Shown here in pieces: positions 10,296-19,441 of a stretch of DNA of 64,000 bases. Made by a program: the position numbers and the translations under genes. Positions within the stretch are counted from its first letter, which is position 1, and the number at the start of each line of letters is the position of its first letter. Origin of the DNA: JAIOSF01 sp047159865 (GTDB lineage: Bacteria; Campylobacterota; Campylobacteria; Campylobacterales; Arcobacteraceae); contig NZ_AP038804.1 in the NCBI RefSeq assembly GCF_047159865.1, positions 806,001-870,000 on the forward strand, written 5' to 3'. The notes beneath the pieces were generated by a model. It did no database searches and was not told the DNA's origin. It saw only the letters and a program-made list of their open reading frames with translations.

Positions 10296-11189
10296 TTATA
10301 ATGGATTATCTTGTAAATACTCATGTGCCATATATGAACTTCTAGCATACGGTGTACTATGTACAAATTCAAATCCCATATCCATAGCAATTTGTTTGTA
10401 TCGTGCAAATTGTTCAGGTGTAACATATTCTATAACTTTTGTATATTCTCCTGATGGAGCAAGATACTGACCGATACTTAAAAACTTACAGCCTACAGAG
10501 ATAAGATCTTTAAATACTTGTACCATCTCCTCTTCTGTTTCACCAAGGCCTACCATTAAAGCACTTTTTGTTTTAACAGCATCTCCACCCATCTCTTTGA
10601 GTCTTTTTAAAACATGAATTGATCTTTCATATGAAGCATTTTTTCTAATTTTATAAAATCTTGGTACTGTTTCGATATTATGCCCAATAATAACTGCCCC
10701 ACTATCTACTACTCTTTGAAGTGATTCCTCTCTTGCTTTAAAGTCAGGAATCAAAATCTCCACTTGAGTTCCTGGTACTTTTTCTAAAATATCTCTAGTT
10801 ACATCATAAAACTGTTCTGCTCCACCATCTTTTAAGTCATCACGAGCAGGACTAGTAATAACAACAAATTTCAATCCAAGATGTTTCACTGATGTAGTTA
10901 CTTTTTTAATTTCACTTAAATCAACTTCACTAGGCATACCTGTTAAAACATTACAGTATCCACATCTTCTAGTACATACATTTCCCAAAATCATAAATGT
11001 TGCATTTTTATTTGAATAACACTCACTAATATTAGGACATTTTGCTTCTTGACATATAGTATGTAATCCACCTACATCTTTTAAAAGAGCTTCCATCTCT
11101 AATTGAGCATGTGGAACTATCTTTTTTCTTAACCATTCTGGTTTTTTAAATTCTACTTTTTTAAATTGTGTTTTACTTGCTGTAGTCAT
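10296..11189 (-). CDS. lipA: lipoyl synthase
   Basis: A radical SAM enzyme that inserts two sulfurs into octanoyl groups on lipoyl domains. The 297-residue protein shows the auxiliary [4Fe-4S] cysteines in CQEAKCPNISEC and the radical SAM cluster in CTRRCGYC. It ends with the RSSYMA motif that supplies the serine ligand to the auxiliary cluster. It overlaps the start of the upstream octanoyltransferase gene product by 17 bases, so the two are translationally linked. The divergent pyruvate dehydrogenase operon provides its substrate. Confidence 0.97.
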   Translation of the reverse strand: MTTASKTQFKKVEFKKPEWLRKKIVPHAQLEMEALLKDVGGLHTICQEAKCPNISECYSNKNATFMILGNVCTRRCGYCNVLTGMPSEVDLSEIKKVTTSVKHLGLKFVVITSPARDDLKDGGAEQFYDVTRDILEKVPGTQVEILIPDFKAREESLQRVVDSGAVIIGHNIETVPRFYKIRKNASYERSIHVLKRLKEMGGDAVKTKSALMVGLGETEEEMVQVFKDLISVGCKFLSIGQYLAPSGEYTKVIEYVTPEQFARYKQIAMDMGFEFVHSTPYARSSYMAHEYLQDNPL

Positions 11190-11910
11190 ATTTTTCCTTT
11201 AATAAAGAAGATAATTTTTCCTCTTCGTTCTTTTTTAATAGTGATTGTTCTAATTCAATATCAAATGATTTCTCAAATGATTTGATTACTAAATTGATTG
11301 CATCATTATATGATATGTTTATATCAAAATCTGTTAAATCATTTCCAACTTCTAATTGGCTTACACTATTTAAGTGTATTTTTTCAATTGGAATTGAACC
11401 ATGTTGAAAAATAAATTTTTTACTTCTTCTTTGAGCATTTCCACCAATTTTTAAACTATTAACTACGATATCGTATGATTCAAATCCTACTTGACAAAAA
11501 ACACTTTTACTCAATTGTAAGTTTTCATCATCTTTTACATACTTTGCATCTAATCCTAAACTTTTATAAAACTCGAGTAAAAAAGTACAAATCTTTTCGT
11601 AAGACTCTTTTACATTTAAATTTTTAAGATACGCTGTTGGAAGCACCAAACTATATGATAAATCATGTCCATGAAAAAGTACTCCTCCACCTGTAATTCT
11701 TTTTGCAAAATTTTGATTGTATTCTTTTAAATGTGCATAATCCTCAATTTTTTGAGAAATACCTAAAGTAAATGATTTTTCCCAAGTGTATAAACGCAAA
11801 ATAGGCAGATCATTTTCTTCAAACGATAAAGCCAATGCTTCATCTATTGCCATATTTAATTTTGCACTGCTTTTTGGGGAGAGTAATAATCTGAATTTTT
11901 CTTTTTTCAA
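11173..11910 (-). CDS. LipM-like octanoyltransferase / lipoate-protein ligase family
   Basis: A 245-residue BPL/LplA/LipB-fold protein. RITGGGVLFHG is the substrate-binding loop of LplA and LipM. The segment SVFCQVGFESYDI places a cysteine at residue 139, where Bacillus LipM has its acyl-cysteine nucleophile. The conserved lysine (K154) lies in NSLKIGGNAQ and is followed by QHGSIPI. These favour octanoyl transfer from acyl-carrier protein (LipM) over ATP-dependent lipoate ligation, and no separate LipB is seen nearby. It is the first gene of the lipA operon and points away from aceE. Confidence 0.82.
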   Translation of the reverse strand: MKKEKFRLLLSPKSSAKLNMAIDEALALSFEENDLPILRLYTWEKSFTLGISQKIEDYAHLKEYNQNFAKRITGGGVLFHGHDLSYSLVLPTAYLKNLNVKESYEKICTFLLEFYKSLGLDAKYVKDDENLQLSKSVFCQVGFESYDIVVNSLKIGGNAQRRSKKFIFQHGSIPIEKIHLNSVSQLEVGNDLTDFDINISYNDAINLVIKSFEKSFDIELEQSLLKKNEEEKLSSLLKEKYDYSK

Positions 11911-12015
11911 AAAACAACCTTTAAATATTATGTTACAATAAGTATCACTATATATGTAAATAATTTTATTTGTTTAATTTTCAATATATTATAATCATTA
12001 ATTTTTCTATATTGA

Positions 12016-12028
12016 TTACATATTGTAA
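12016..12028. promoter_or_regulatory. TTACA-N3-TGTAA dyad upstream of aceE
   Basis: A perfect inverted repeat, TTACA TAT TGTAA, sits in the 276-base divergent gap between the lipoylation genes and aceE. Further TTACA or TGTAA half sites lie nearby, around 11932 and 12056-12072. This looks like a transcription factor operator controlling one or both operons. The regulator is not identifiable from the window. Confidence 0.45.
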
Positions 12029-12100
12029 CTAGATTTTTTTAAAAATTAGATAAATTTTACAATTAGTTACATTTTTTGCTAAAATTTAAATATTTTTGTG

Positions 12101-12106
12101 TATAAT
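12101..12106 (+). promoter_or_regulatory. aceE -10 element
   Basis: TATAAT preceded by TTTTTGTG, matching an extended -10. A second TATAAT lies at 12157-12162. The ribosome binding site is AAAAGGA at 12174-12180, before the ATG at 12187. Confidence 0.5.
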
Positions 12107-12186
12107 TCTAAAACGCTACGATTTCGCTATATAAGTGTGAAGTTAAGTGATTTTAGTATAATTATCAAAATTGAAAAGGAATATTT

Positions 12187-14859
12187 ATGCCAACTAAAAA
12201 TTTAGTAGATATAGATCCTGAAGAAACTCAGGAATGGATAGAAGCTTTAGAAGCAGTAATTGAAGAAGAGGGAGGTGAAAGAGCTCACTATTTAGTTAGT
12301 CAATTAATTGACAATGCAAGACGAAATGGTGCAGACATACCTCACAGTGGAAATACAGCATATTTAAACACTATACCTGTTAATCAAGAACCAAAAATGC
12401 CAGGTGATAGAGATTTAGAGAGAAAAATCAGATCTATTATTAGATGGAATGCACAAACTATGGTTTTACGAGCTTCTAAAAAGAACTTAGAGCTTGGTGG
12501 GCATATTGCATCATTCCAATCTTCTGCTACATTATATGATGTTGCATTTAATCATTTCTTTAAAGCACCAAATGAAAAAAATGGTGGAGATTTAGTATTT
12601 TATCAAGGACATATCTCTCCGGGTATCTATGCAAGATCATTTGTTGAGGGTAGACTAACTGAGTCTCAAATGGATAACTTTAGACAAGAAGCATTTGCTG
12701 ATGGTTTATCTTCATACCCACATCCAAAACTTATGCCTTCTTACTGGCAATTCCCAACAGTTTCTATGGGACTTGGACCAATCCAAGCTATTTATCAAGC
12801 AAGATTTTTAAAATATCTTACAGATAGAGGTATAAAAGATTGTTCTGATCAAAAAGTATACTGTTATATGGGTGATGGTGAGTGTGATGAGCCAGAATCT
12901 TTAGGAGCTATTGGACTTGCTGGTAGAGAAGGTTTAGATAACTTAATATTTATTATAAACTGTAACTTACAAAGACTTGATGGTCCAGTAAGAGGAAATG
13001 GTAAAATCATTCAAGAGTTAGAGAGTGAATTTAGAGGTGCAGGTTGGCAAGTTCTTAAAGTTGTTTGGGGTGCTAAATGGGATCAACTATTAGCTAAAGA
13101 CACATCAGGTAGACTACTTCAACTTATGGAAGAAACTGTTGATGGTGAGTACCAAAACTTTAAACAAAAAGGTGGAGCGTACACAAGAGAAAAATTCTTT
13201 AACAAATACCCAGAAACTGCAAAACTTGTTGAAAACATGAGTGATAATGAAATTTGGGAACTAAACAGAGGTGGACACGATCCAGTTAAAGTTTATGCTG
13301 CATACAAAAAAGCACAAGAGACTAAAGGGCAACCATCTGTTATCTTAGCTAAAACTGTAAAAGGTTATGGTATGGGTGAAGCTGCTGAGGGTAAAAATAT
13401 TGCTCACGGTGTTAAAAAAGTAGATACTTCAGTACTTAGACAATTTAGAGATAGATTTGATATCCCTATTTCAGATGAAGATGTTGATAACTTAAAATAC
13501 TACAGACCAGATGAAAACTCTGCTGAGTATAAATATATGCAAGAGCATAGAGAAAAATTACATGGTCATGTACCACAAAGAAGAGAAAAATTCTCAACAG
13601 CTTTAGAGATTCCAGCATTAGATAAGTTTGATGCAGTTCTTAAAGGTTCAGGAGATAGAGAAATCTCTACAACTATGGCATTTGTAAGAGTATTAAATAT
13701 CTTAGTTAAAGATAAAAAAATTGGTAAAAACATTGTTCCAATCGTTCCAGATGAAGCGAGAACATTTGGTATGGAAGGTATGTTTAGACAACTTGGTATT
13801 TACGCAAATGAAGGTCAAAAATATATCCCACAAGATAAAGATCAAGTTGCTTACTATAAAGAAGATAAAAAAGGTCAAGTACTTCAAGAAGGTATTAATG
13901 AGCTAGGAGCCATGGGTTCTTGGACAGCGGCCGCAACATCTTACTCTGTAAATGATTGTCCTATGATTCCATTCTACATTTTCTATTCTATGTTTGGATT
14001 CCAAAGAACTGGTGATATGTGTTGGGCTGCGGCTGACCAAAAAGCTAGAGGTTTCTTAGTTGGTGGTACTTCAGGTAGAACTACACTTAATGGGGAAGGT
14101 TTACAACATGAAGATGGTCACTCTCATATTATTGCAAATACAATTCCATCTTGTGTATCTTATGATCCAACATATGGTTACGAAGTTGCAGTTATCGTTC
14201 AAGATGGTATGAACAGAATGTATGGTGAGAAACAAGAAGATATCTACTACTACTTAACAACATTAAATGAAAACTACAAACAACCAGCAATGCCAGAAGG
14301 TGTTGAAGAGGGTATCTTAAAAGGTATTTATAAATTTAAAACTGTTGAAGCTAAAAATGACTACAAAGTTAAATTATTAGGTTCTGGTACTATTTTAGAG
14401 CAAGTAAGATTAGCTTCTGAAATTTTAGCTAACGATTACGGTATCGCTTCTGAAATTTACTCTGCTACTTCATACAATGAATTAACAAGAGAAGCTCAAG
14501 CAATTGAGAGAGAAAATTTACTTAATATTGATGCAGAAGATAAAATCGCTTATGTAGATCAAGTTCTTGGAAGTGATGATGAAAATATCATTATCTCTGC
14601 TACAGATTACATGAAAGCATACTCTGAACAAATTGCACCATTTGTAAAAGGTTCATTTAAAGCACTTGGTACAGATGGTTTTGGTAGATCTGATTCTAGA
14701 GCAAATTTACGATCATTCTTTGAAGTTGATACAGACTTTATCGTATTTACAACTTTAGCACAACTTGCTAAAAATGGTAAAATCGAAAAATCAGTGGTAG
14801 CTGAAGCTATGAAAAAACATAACATTGATCCTACAAGAATCAATCCATTACACGCCTAA
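12187..14859 (+). CDS. aceE: pyruvate dehydrogenase E1 component, homodimeric type
   Basis: Thiamine-diphosphate-dependent decarboxylation of pyruvate and acetyl transfer to the lipoyl groups of E2. At 890 residues it is almost exactly the length of E. coli AceE, the single-chain E1. The ThDP motif is GDGECDEPES followed by NLIFIINCNLQRLDGPVRGNG. The C-terminal half contains HEDGHSH and FGRSDSR, both conserved in AceE. It starts the aceE-aceF-lpd operon, with 10 bases to aceF. Many Campylobacterota use pyruvate:ferredoxin oxidoreductase instead, so this operon suggests aerobic metabolism. Confidence 0.98.
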   Translation: MPTKNLVDIDPEETQEWIEALEAVIEEEGGERAHYLVSQLIDNARRNGADIPHSGNTAYLNTIPVNQEPKMPGDRDLERKIRSIIRWNAQTMVLRASKKNLELGGHIASFQSSATLYDVAFNHFFKAPNEKNGGDLVFYQGHISPGIYARSFVEGRLTESQMDNFRQEAFADGLSSYPHPKLMPSYWQFPTVSMGLGPIQAIYQARFLKYLTDRGIKDCSDQKVYCYMGDGECDEPESLGAIGLAGREGLDNLIFIINCNLQRLDGPVRGNGKIIQELESEFRGAGWQVLKVVWGAKWDQLLAKDTSGRLLQLMEETVDGEYQNFKQKGGAYTREKFFNKYPETAKLVENMSDNEIWELNRGGHDPVKVYAAYKKAQETKGQPSVILAKTVKGYGMGEAAEGKNIAHGVKKVDTSVLRQFRDRFDIPISDEDVDNLKYYRPDENSAEYKYMQEHREKLHGHVPQRREKFSTALEIPALDKFDAVLKGSGDREISTTMAFVRVLNILVKDKKIGKNIVPIVPDEARTFGMEGMFRQLGIYANEGQKYIPQDKDQVAYYKEDKKGQVLQEGINELGAMGSWTAAATSYSVNDCPMIPFYIFYSMFGFQRTGDMCWAAADQKARGFLVGGTSGRTTLNGEGLQHEDGHSHIIANTIPSCVSYDPTYGYEVAVIVQDGMNRMYGEKQEDIYYYLTTLNENYKQPAMPEGVEEGILKGIYKFKTVEAKNDYKVKLLGSGTILEQVRLASEILANDYGIASEIYSATSYNELTREAQAIERENLLNIDAEDKIAYVDQVLGSDDENIIISATDYMKAYSEQIAPFVKGSFKALGTDGFGRSDSRANLRSFFEVDTDFIVFTTLAQLAKNGKIEKSVVAEAMKKHNIDPTRINPLHA

Positions 14860-14869
14860 GGAGTAAAAG

Positions 14870-16519
14870 ATGAGTACAATTCAAGATATATTTATTCCAG
14901 ATTTAGGTGGTGATACTGATGTTGATTTAATTGACATTATGGTTTCTGTAGGTGATACTGTTGAAGTTGAAGATGGTTTAATCACATTAGAAACTGAAAA
15001 AGCTTCTATGGATGTTCCTACAACTCATGCGGGTGTTATTAAAGAGATTTTAGTTGAAGTTGGTTCAAAAGCTAATTCTGGTGATCTAATCGCTAGAGTT
15101 GAGTTAGCAGATGATGCAAGTGCAAATGCAGAAACAGTTTCTGCACCAGTGCAAGAAGAAGTAAGTACTCCTGTAACTGCTCCAGCATCTGCACAGTTTG
15201 TTACAGAACAAACAATAAAATCAGTAGTTGAAGAGGTTCGTATTCCTGACTTAGGTGGAGATAAAGATGTTGATTTAATTGATGTATTAGTTTCTGTTGG
15301 CGATACAGTTGCTATGGATATGGGTCTTATTACACTTGAAACTGAAAAAGCTTCTATGGATGTTCCTGCTCCTTTTGGAGGTGAAATATTAGAATTATAT
15401 GTAGAAACTGGAATGAAAGTAAATTCAGGTGATTTAATTGCTAAAATGACTAAAACAGTTGTTATGGAAAACAAAATGCCAACTGCAACGCAAGCTGCAC
15501 CAGTTCAAACTGAAGCTCCAAAAGCAGCACCAGCTAAATCTACTATTCAAGAAGCTATGGCGAAAACTTCAGTTGTGGAAACACCAGCTGATTCAAAAGT
15601 TTTATCTAAAAAAGCTACTAAAATTTATGCAAGTCCTAGTGTAAGAAAAGTTGCACGAGAGTTTGGCGTAGATTTAGGTTTTGTTAAAGGAAGTGGTAAG
15701 AAAAATAGAATTGTAAAAGATGATATTAAAGCTTATGTAAAAGAGCAACTAAATAAACCTGCAACTGCAGCTGGTTCTGGGCTTGGATTTAATCTTCCAG
15801 AATTAAAAGAGATTGACTTTAGTAAATTTGGTGAAATCGAAACTGTAGAGTTAAGTAGAATCCAAAAAATCTCTGGACCTTCTTTACATAGAAACTGGGT
15901 TTCTATTCCTCATATTACACAATTTGATGAATCAGATATCACAGAGTTAGAAAAATTTAGAAAAGCACAAAATGCAATTGCAGATGGATTTAAATTATCT
16001 CCATTAGTATTTGTTGTAAAAGCTGTTGCAAAAGCATTAGCTATTCATCCTAAATTTAACTCGTCTTTAACTGCAGATGGTGATAGTATTGTTATGAAAA
16101 AATACTTCAACATTGCAATTGCTGTTGATACTCCAAATGGATTAATGGTACCAGTTATCAAAGATGTAGATAAAAAAGGTTTCAAAGAGATCGCAATTGA
16201 GATGGCTGAAATTTCTGCTAAAGCTAGAGAAGGTAAACTTAAATCTGCAGATATGCAAGGTGCAAGTTTTACTATCTCTTCATTAGGTGGAATTGGTGGA
16301 ACTAAATTTACTCCAATTATCAATGCTCCTGAAGTAGCTATTTTAGGATTATCTAAATCTGAAATGAAACCAGTTTGGGATGGAGAAACTTTCCAACCAA
16401 GACTTACTTTACCATTATCATTATCTTATGATCATAGAGTAATTGATGGTGCAGACGGTGCAAGATTTACAACAACATTATCACAATTATTAAGTGATAT
16501 TAGATTATTAAGCTTATAA
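14870..16519 (+). CDS. aceF: pyruvate dehydrogenase E2, dihydrolipoyl acetyltransferase
   Basis: Transfers the acetyl group from lipoyl-lysine to CoA and forms the core of the complex. The 549 residues contain two lipoyl domains (about 1-80 and 118-196), each with the lipoylated lysine in ETEKASMDVP. An Ala/Pro-rich linker follows, then a peripheral subunit-binding domain (about 245-285, YASPSVRKVAREFGVD), then the catalytic domain ending with the active-site signature LSYDHRVIDGADGA. The ribosome binding site is AAGGAG. Lpd follows after 10 bases. Confidence 0.97.
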   Translation: MSTIQDIFIPDLGGDTDVDLIDIMVSVGDTVEVEDGLITLETEKASMDVPTTHAGVIKEILVEVGSKANSGDLIARVELADDASANAETVSAPVQEEVSTPVTAPASAQFVTEQTIKSVVEEVRIPDLGGDKDVDLIDVLVSVGDTVAMDMGLITLETEKASMDVPAPFGGEILELYVETGMKVNSGDLIAKMTKTVVMENKMPTATQAAPVQTEAPKAAPAKSTIQEAMAKTSVVETPADSKVLSKKATKIYASPSVRKVAREFGVDLGFVKGSGKKNRIVKDDIKAYVKEQLNKPATAAGSGLGFNLPELKEIDFSKFGEIETVELSRIQKISGPSLHRNWVSIPHITQFDESDITELEKFRKAQNAIADGFKLSPLVFVVKAVAKALAIHPKFNSSLTADGDSIVMKKYFNIAIAVDTPNGLMVPVIKDVDKKGFKEIAIEMAEISAKAREGKLKSADMQGASFTISSLGGIGGTKFTPIINAPEVAILGLSKSEMKPVWDGETFQPRLTLPLSLSYDHRVIDGADGARFTTTLSQLLSDIRLLSL

Positions 16520-16528
16520 GGAGTAAAT

Positions 16529-18292
16529 ATGAGTAATATTATTGATATTTTTATTCCAGATTTAGGTGGAGATAAAGATGTAGATTTAATCGACATTATG
16601 GTTGAAGTTGGTGATACAGTTGAAGAGGAAGATGGTCTAATTACATTAGAGACTGAAAAAGCCTCAATGGATGTACCCACTACACATGGTGGAGTTATTA
16701 AAGAGATTCTTGTAAAAGTAGGAGACAAAGCAAATTCTGGCGATTTAATCGCTAGACTTGAAGTTGCAGATTCAGCAGAAGCTGCTGCTCCTGCTCCAGT
16801 TCAAGAGGCTCCAGCTACTTCTCAAGCACAACCTACACCAGCTCCAACAGTAAATGCAAATGCTAGTGAAGTGAAAGGTCAAGTACTTGTTATTGGGGCT
16901 GGACCTGGTGGATATTCTGCTGCATTTAGATGTGCCGATTTAGGGCTTGATGTTGTTTTAGTAGAAAGACATGATACTTTAGGTGGAGTTTGTTTAAATG
17001 TTGGGTGTATCCCTTCAAAAGCACTTCTTCATGTTGCTAAAGTAATAGAAGAAGCTGAACATATTAATCATGCTGGTGTAAAATTTGCAAAACCTGAAGT
17101 AGATATCAAAGGTGTAGCAGACTATAAAGCTGGTGTAGTTAAAAAACTCACCGATGGTTTATCTGCTATGGCTAAGATGAGAAAAGTTACAGTTATCCAA
17201 GGTACAGCTGAATTTTTAGATGATCATTCTGTTATTGTAAATCATACTAAAGATGATGGACAAACTACAGTGAAATTTGATAATTGTATTATTGCTGCTG
17301 GTTCGCAAAGTTCTAAAATGGGATTCATTCCACATGAAGATCCTCGAATTTGGGATTCTACTAATGCCTTAGAGATGAAAGAAATACCAAAAAGACTACT
17401 TGTAATGGGTGGTGGAATTATTGGTCTTGAAATGGGTACAGTATATGAAAAGCTAGGTTCAAAAGTAGATGTTGTAATTAGAGGTAATCAAGTTATGACT
17501 GGTACTGATAAAGATATTGTAAAAATTTATACAAAATCTAATGAGAAGAGATTTAACTTTATGTTCAAAACTCAAACTCAAGCTATCATCCCTAAAGCTG
17601 ATGGTATCTATGTAGAGTTCAAAGGTGACAATGCACCTGAACCTCAAATGTATGATGCTGTTTTAGTAGCTATGGGTAGAACTCCAAATGGTCTAAACCT
17701 TGGTTTAGATAAAGCTGGAGTTAATGTAAATGAAAAAGGTATGATTGCAACTGACAATCAACTAAGAACTAATGTTCCTCATATCTTTGCTATTGGTGAT
17801 ATTATTGCTGGTCCTATGTTGGCTCATAAAGCTGTACATGAAGGTCATGTTGCAGCTGAAGTTATCGCTGGTCACAAAGTATACTTTGAACCAAAACAAA
17901 TTCCAGGTATTGCGTATACTTTCCCTGAAATTGCAACTGCTGGTATGAGTGAAATAGAAGCTAAAGAAGCTGGTATCAACTATGAAGTTGCATCTTTCCC
18001 TTGGTCTGCTTCAGGAAGAGCTTTAGCTGCTGATGTTTCAAAAGACGGTATGACTAAACTTATTTTCGATAAAGATACTCACCAGTTAATCGGTGGTGCT
18101 TTAGTTGGAGATAATGCAGGTGAATTACTAGGTGAAATTTCTTTAGCTTTAGAGATGGATTGTGATGCAGAAGATATTGCACTTACTATTCATGCTCACC
18201 CTACTTTACATGAATCTGTAGGTATGGCAGCTGAAATATTTGATGGTGTTATTACAGACCTTCCAAATGCAAAAGCAGTAAAAAGAAAATAA
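16529..18292 (+). CDS. lpdA: dihydrolipoyl dehydrogenase with N-terminal lipoyl domain
   Basis: E3 of the complex, which reoxidises dihydrolipoyl groups with NAD. At 587 residues it is about 110 longer than a plain E3 because a lipoyl domain (about 1-80, with ETEKASMDVP) and an Ala/Pro linker precede the flavoprotein. The flavoprotein shows the FAD motif GAGPGGYSAA, the redox disulfide CLNVGC, the NAD motif GGGIIGLEMG, the second FAD motif FAIGDI and the catalytic HAHPTLHE near the C-terminus. It ends the operon just before a strong terminator. Confidence 0.97.
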   Translation: MSNIIDIFIPDLGGDKDVDLIDIMVEVGDTVEEEDGLITLETEKASMDVPTTHGGVIKEILVKVGDKANSGDLIARLEVADSAEAAAPAPVQEAPATSQAQPTPAPTVNANASEVKGQVLVIGAGPGGYSAAFRCADLGLDVVLVERHDTLGGVCLNVGCIPSKALLHVAKVIEEAEHINHAGVKFAKPEVDIKGVADYKAGVVKKLTDGLSAMAKMRKVTVIQGTAEFLDDHSVIVNHTKDDGQTTVKFDNCIIAAGSQSSKMGFIPHEDPRIWDSTNALEMKEIPKRLLVMGGGIIGLEMGTVYEKLGSKVDVVIRGNQVMTGTDKDIVKIYTKSNEKRFNFMFKTQTQAIIPKADGIYVEFKGDNAPEPQMYDAVLVAMGRTPNGLNLGLDKAGVNVNEKGMIATDNQLRTNVPHIFAIGDIIAGPMLAHKAVHEGHVAAEVIAGHKVYFEPKQIPGIAYTFPEIATAGMSEIEAKEAGINYEVASFPWSASGRALAADVSKDGMTKLIFDKDTHQLIGGALVGDNAGELLGEISLALEMDCDAEDIALTIHAHPTLHESVGMAAEIFDGVITDLPNAKAVKRK

Positions 18293-18315
18293 ATTTCTTG
18301 TTACACAAGCTATCC

Positions 18316-18350
18316 AAAGGGGGAAGAGTTAGAACTCTTCCCCCTTTTTT
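18316..18350 (+). terminator. rho-independent terminator after lpdA
   Basis: A 15-base inverted repeat (AAAGGGGGAAGAGTT with its complement) has almost no loop beyond the closing bases and is followed by a T tract. It is the strongest terminator in the window and closes aceE-aceF-lpdA. Confidence 0.93.
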
Positions 18351-18477
18351 ATTTTCAAATAATTTTTAATTTATCAGATTCTCATCATATTCATAATATA
18401 AAATATTTAATATTAGTACTAAATTTAATATTGACTACGATAAAATTAAATAAAATCTCAAATAAATTAAGGCAATA

Positions 18478-19272
18478 ATGATAAGGTATGTAAATTTAAT
18501 AATTGACAATATTGATAAAATAGGAAACCAAACTGTTATACCTTTTTTAACTAAAATCTTAAAATTATTTAGAAAAAAAATTGATTTACTCAAAATAATA
18601 TTCATTGATTATTTTATTATACAAAATTGGTTTATTAATAGTATGATTATTATCACAATTTTCATGAACAACGATAACAATATCAAAAGTGCTTTAATAG
18701 GTGTACTTTTAACATTTAATCTGATTAATGGGTATAACTATTATTTAAGATTTACCGAATGGAAAAATATTAAAAGATCTTTGCTAAGTGAACTGCACTC
18801 ATTTATAATAGAATATCGTATGATTTTACAGTACCATAGATTCCCCTATTCAAATAATAAAAATATAAGAAAACATATTGATCTTGACATCAAAGAATCT
18901 CAAGGTGAAATCTTTGGAAACTATTTTAATGATGATGGCTCATTGTTAATTAAATTATTTGAAGATTACAAGGTTCTCATTAAAGAACTAAGTAAAAGTA
19001 AATATCAAATAGATGACAAACATTTAGATTACTTTATCGAATCCTTGAAGGAAAATAATCAACGGTTGAATCTAAGTTTGGTTCTTTTAATGGGATATTT
19101 TAAGGATAATATAAATACATTACTTTCAATCCAAACTATAAACCATCATTTAACTATAATGATAAGACATCACAAAGATGATGTTTATAAAAACTTTCCT
19201 GATGAATTCTTAGATGATAATTTAGATTTGATTGATAATATTAATAAAATGATTAAGTTAGTAACAAAATAA
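18478..19272 (+). CDS. hypothetical membrane-associated protein
   Basis: A 264-residue protein that I do not recognise. Two hydrophobic segments lie close together (about residues 40-62 and 72-88), separated by a short charged loop. The rest is charged and Asn/Lys-rich, probably helical and cytoplasmic. The gene is more AT-rich than its neighbours and stands alone between the lpdA terminator and its own terminator at 19297. It has no operon partner. Its low complexity and isolation suggest an accessory gene. Confidence 0.6.
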   Translation: MIRYVNLIIDNIDKIGNQTVIPFLTKILKLFRKKIDLLKIIFIDYFIIQNWFINSMIIITIFMNNDNNIKSALIGVLLTFNLINGYNYYLRFTEWKNIKRSLLSELHSFIIEYRMILQYHRFPYSNNKNIRKHIDLDIKESQGEIFGNYFNDDGSLLIKLFEDYKVLIKELSKSKYQIDDKHLDYFIESLKENNQRLNLSLVLLMGYFKDNINTLLSIQTINHHLTIMIRHHKDDVYKNFPDEFLDDNLDLIDNINKMIKLVTK

Positions 19273-19296
19273 TATTACATTTTCTTAAATATAAAA

Positions 19297-19327
19297 AAAA
19301 GGGAAGAGATAAAATCTCTTCTCTTTT
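19297..19327 (+). terminator. terminator copy within the left direct repeat
   Basis: AAAAGGGAAGAGAT pairs with its complement around an AAA loop, with one G-T wobble, and a T tract follows. It is the left copy of the terminator at 19964 and belongs to the repeated unit flanking the toxin-antitoxin genes. It probably also ends transcription of the 264-residue membrane protein gene. Confidence 0.85.
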
Positions 19328-19382
19328 TTATTGCTTCATAAGTAAGCTTAACAGCTTTTCTTATTATAGGTATGAAATAGCA
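19301..19382. repeat. direct repeat, left copy (terminator plus decayed trxB 3' end)
   Basis: About 82 bases match 19970-20052 with seven substitutions and one single-base indel, by my alignment. The inner part copies the last seven codons of trxB in antisense, with the final Gln codon changed to a stop. The left copy is therefore a broken trxB tail. The two copies bracket the yefM/yoeB genes, as if a 669-base unit had been inserted next to trxB. Confidence 0.88.
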
Positions 19383-19386
19383 TTCC

Positions 19387-19415
19387 TTGACAAGACGTAC
19401 GATATTCAGTACAAT
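19387..19415 (+). promoter_or_regulatory. toxin-antitoxin promoter and operator
   Basis: TTGACA at 19387-19392, a 17-base spacer and TACAAT at 19410-19415 form a near-consensus sigma-70 promoter. Two GTAC cores, centred 12 bases apart (19397-19400 and 19409-19412), overlap the spacer and -10. From memory, the E. coli YefM-YoeB operator has TGTACA-type cores at this spacing, so autoregulation by the antitoxin is likely. AAAGGA precedes the start codon. Confidence 0.7.
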
Positions 19416-19441
19416 ATTATAAATACACGCAAAGGACAACT

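Noticed and set aside
15025..15474. 149-codon open frame antisense to aceF
   Set aside because: It mirrors the lipoyl-domain and Ala/Pro-linker codons of aceF, has no ribosome binding site, and encodes a low-complexity Ser/Thr-rich product.
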